Source of the DNA: Prevotellaceae bacterium
Lineage (GTDB): Bacteria > Bacteroidota > Bacteroidia > Bacteroidales > UBA932
DNA: 15,901 nucleotides
Direction: 5' to 3'
NCBI GenBank assembly: GCA_031278135.1
Contig: JAITKY010000233.1
Location: forward strand, 1-15,901
A program made the translations under genes and the position numbers. Positions within the stretch are counted from its first letter, which is position 1, and each line of letters starts with the position of its first letter. This document shows positions 14,330-15,901 of the stretch, one piece after another. Under the pieces are notes generated by a model. That model ran no database searches and had not been told where the DNA came from. It worked only from the letters and a program-made list of their open reading frames with translations.

Positions 14330-15166
14330 ATGGTTAGCAGAAGGAAACCCGAATGGTTGAAAGTAAAATTGCCACAAAACAATCTTGCCGCAGTCAGCAA
14401 ATATCGGTTGCATACGATTTGCACCAGCGGTCTGTGTCCCAATCGCAGTGAGTGTTGGGGATGCGGCACGGCGACTTTCATGATTGGCGGAGATATTTGT
14501 ACCCGTGCCTGCAAATTCTGTAACGTGAAAACCGGACGACCAACACCTTTAGACCCGGATGAACCCGAAAATATTGCCGTTTCGGTTAATTCGTTGCGCC
14601 TGAAACATGCTGTGATTACTTCCGTTGACCGTGACGATTTGCCCGATTTGGGCGCATTGCACTGGGTAGCAGTTATCAAAGCCGTCAAAGCGAAAAACCC
14701 GACGACGACAATGGAAGTCCTGATACCGGATTTTCAGGGACGAAAAGAGTTGATTTACTTAATTCTGGATGCGCATCCGGAAGTTGTGTCGCACAATCTC
14801 GAAACCGTTCGCCGTCTCTCGAAAAGCGTGCGAAGCCGGGCAACTTACGATGTTTCGCTGGCAGTAATCAGACAGATAGCGGATTACGGCATTGTTGCGA
14901 AATCGGGAATCATGCTGGGACTTGGCGAAACACGCGACGAAATCATCGAAACCATGCACGATCTCAGAGAAGCAGGATGCTCGGTAATGACTATCGGTCA
15001 GTATCTTCAACCGTCAAAAGCCAATATCGAAGTGTCGGAATACGTGCGTCCCGAAATTTTTTCCGAATATCAGCGGATCGGAAAAGAAAAAGGATTTGCC
15101 CATGTCGAAAGCGGTCCTTTGGTACGAAGCAGTTATCACGCCGAAAGACATGTAACAATTAATTGA
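14330..15166 (+). CDS. lipA: Lipoyl synthase
   Basis: 278 residues. This radical-SAM enzyme inserts two sulfurs at C6 and C8 of octanoyl groups on lipoyl domains of 2-oxoacid dehydrogenases and glycine cleavage H protein. Both [4Fe-4S] clusters are supported: the auxiliary cluster by Cys31, Cys36 and Cys42 (CTSGLCPNRSEC), with the C-terminal RSSY motif (266-269) supplying the serine ligand; the radical-SAM cluster by Cys57, Cys61 and Cys64 (CTRACKFC). The N-terminus is short, starting MVSRRKPEWLKVKLP, as in other Bacteroidota. It starts 4 bases after the GNAT gene and ends 2 bases before lipB, so it is co-translated with the gene that makes its substrate. Confidence 0.97.
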   Translation: MVSRRKPEWLKVKLPQNNLAAVSKYRLHTICTSGLCPNRSECWGCGTATFMIGGDICTRACKFCNVKTGRPTPLDPDEPENIAVSVNSLRLKHAVITSVDRDDLPDLGALHWVAVIKAVKAKNPTTTMEVLIPDFQGRKELIYLILDAHPEVVSHNLETVRRLSKSVRSRATYDVSLAVIRQIADYGIVAKSGIMLGLGETRDEIIETMHDLREAGCSVMTIGQYLQPSKANIEVSEYVRPEIFSEYQRIGKEKGFAHVESGPLVRSSYHAERHVTIN

Positions 15167-15168
15167 AA

Positions 15169-15882
15169 ATGAAAGTAACACATATCGATTTGGGAATAAT
15201 GAACTATCGGGACGCCTGGCAAAAACAAGGCTCACTGATGGAAAAATTGAAGAAAGAAAAATCGGAAGGTAAAGAGGGTTTGAATTATCTGCTTTTTGTC
15301 GAACATCCTCACGTATATACGCTCGGCAAAAACGGAAATCAGGCTAATTTGCTGATAAATACGGTTCAACTTGCTACCGACAGCGTCGAATTTATCAAAG
15401 TGGACAGAGGCGGCGACATTACTTATCACGGTCCCGGACAGTTGGTTGTGTATCCGATCTTTTGTCTTAACGATTTCAGGACAGGCGTCAAAGAATACGT
15501 CCGGCGTTTGGAAGAGGTTGTAATTCGCACAATTGCCGGATATGGGCTTCGAGGTGAACGTCTGGAAAAAGCAACAGGCGTCTGGCTCGACGTGAACAAA
15601 TCCGGTGTACGAAAGATATGCGCTATCGGCGTAAGATGTTCACAATCCATTACAATGCACGGATTTGCATTAAACGTAAACACCGATTTAAACTATTTCA
15701 ACTTCATCAATCCTTGCGGTTTTGTCGATAAAGGAGTCACGTCAATGGCAAAAGAAACAGGTAAAACAATAAATATCGACGAAGTTAAATCTTTTGTTTT
15801 ACAATATTTTAAAGAAATATTTGCAATAGAATTTATTGCCGCTAATGCGCTTAATACAATTGATTCCCTGTTAAAAATGTAA
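15169..15882 (+). CDS. lipB: Lipoyl(octanoyl) transferase
   Basis: 237 residues from the ATG at 15169; a TTG at 15163 is in frame but overlaps the lipA stop and is less likely. LipB moves octanoate from acyl carrier protein to lipoyl-domain lysines, the step before LipA. Signature motifs are intact: RGGDITYHGPGQ (80-91), the catalytic Lys149 in VRKICAIGVRCSQSITMHG, ALNVNTDLNYF near 167-177, and the catalytic Cys183 in INPCGFVDKGVTS. The C-terminal tail is unremarkable. Having both genes side by side points to endogenous lipoate synthesis. Confidence 0.96.
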   Translation: MKVTHIDLGIMNYRDAWQKQGSLMEKLKKEKSEGKEGLNYLLFVEHPHVYTLGKNGNQANLLINTVQLATDSVEFIKVDRGGDITYHGPGQLVVYPIFCLNDFRTGVKEYVRRLEEVVIRTIAGYGLRGERLEKATGVWLDVNKSGVRKICAIGVRCSQSITMHGFALNVNTDLNYFNFINPCGFVDKGVTSMAKETGKTINIDEVKSFVLQYFKEIFAIEFIAANALNTIDSLLKM

Positions 15883-15901
15883 TGAACATAATTTTAGGAG
15901 A
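15882..15901 (+). CDS. Start of a further gene, cut by the window edge
   Basis: The lipB stop TAA shares its last A with an ATG (TAATG), a common coupled start. Only MNIILG and part of a seventh codon are visible, too little to identify. Given the packing, it would continue the operon. It may also be chance. Confidence 0.3.

Overview
The window looks like chromosomal DNA of a Bacteroidota bacterium, most likely of the order Bacteroidales. Four signs point there. Upstream of several genes there is the Bacteroidetes-type promoter -7 motif TAnnTTTG, twice with a TTTG-like -33 box 19-20 bases away. Shine-Dalgarno sites are mostly absent. Gene families largely confined to this phylum are present (NigD-like lipoproteins, a DUF6340-like lipoprotein, a SPENYIR-type Asp-rich protein). 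The housekeeping proteins (BFN/UVR, RsgA, LipA, LipB) also read as Bacteroidales versions. The base composition is moderately AT-rich. Identifications come from reading motifs, not from a database search.

Layout. Positions 1-1070 are gene-poor and mosaic: a probable broken minus-strand gene with its own promoter, a palindromic repeat, and a 132-bp foldback element resembling a MITE. A plus-strand pair follows: a bifunctional-nuclease (DUF151+UVR) gene and a thiol peroxidase gene whose product carries an unusual helical C-terminal tail. A 48-bp tandem repeat and a strong hairpin separate these from a long minus-strand block. Read in its own direction, that block is: DUF6340-like lipoprotein and msrC (8 bases apart); then, from a separate promoter, rsgA, xth and an Asp-rich repeat protein (gaps of 28 and 22 bases); then a GH78 alpha-L-rhamnosidase lipoprotein.

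Divergent from the DUF6340-like gene is a plus-strand pair of overlapping NigD-like lipoprotein genes ending at a clear rho-independent terminator. A stand-alone DUF58 gene follows. Last comes a tightly packed operon: a glyoxalase-II-like metallo-hydrolase, a GNAT acetyltransferase, lipA and lipB, with start/stop overlaps or gaps of a few bases, running into another gene cut by the window edge.

How they fit. Most genes are housekeeping: abasic-site repair (xth), ribosome maturation (rsgA), oxidative defence (tpx, msrC) and lipoic acid synthesis (lipB makes octanoyl-protein, lipA adds the sulfurs). The parts least explained by known biology are the Tpx C-terminal extension, the Asp-rich repeat protein with an expandable trinucleotide tract, the lipoprotein cluster around 9.1-12.0 kb, and the repeat-rich first kilobase. 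I see no CRISPR array, tRNA, rRNA, intact transposase or recognisable defence system.
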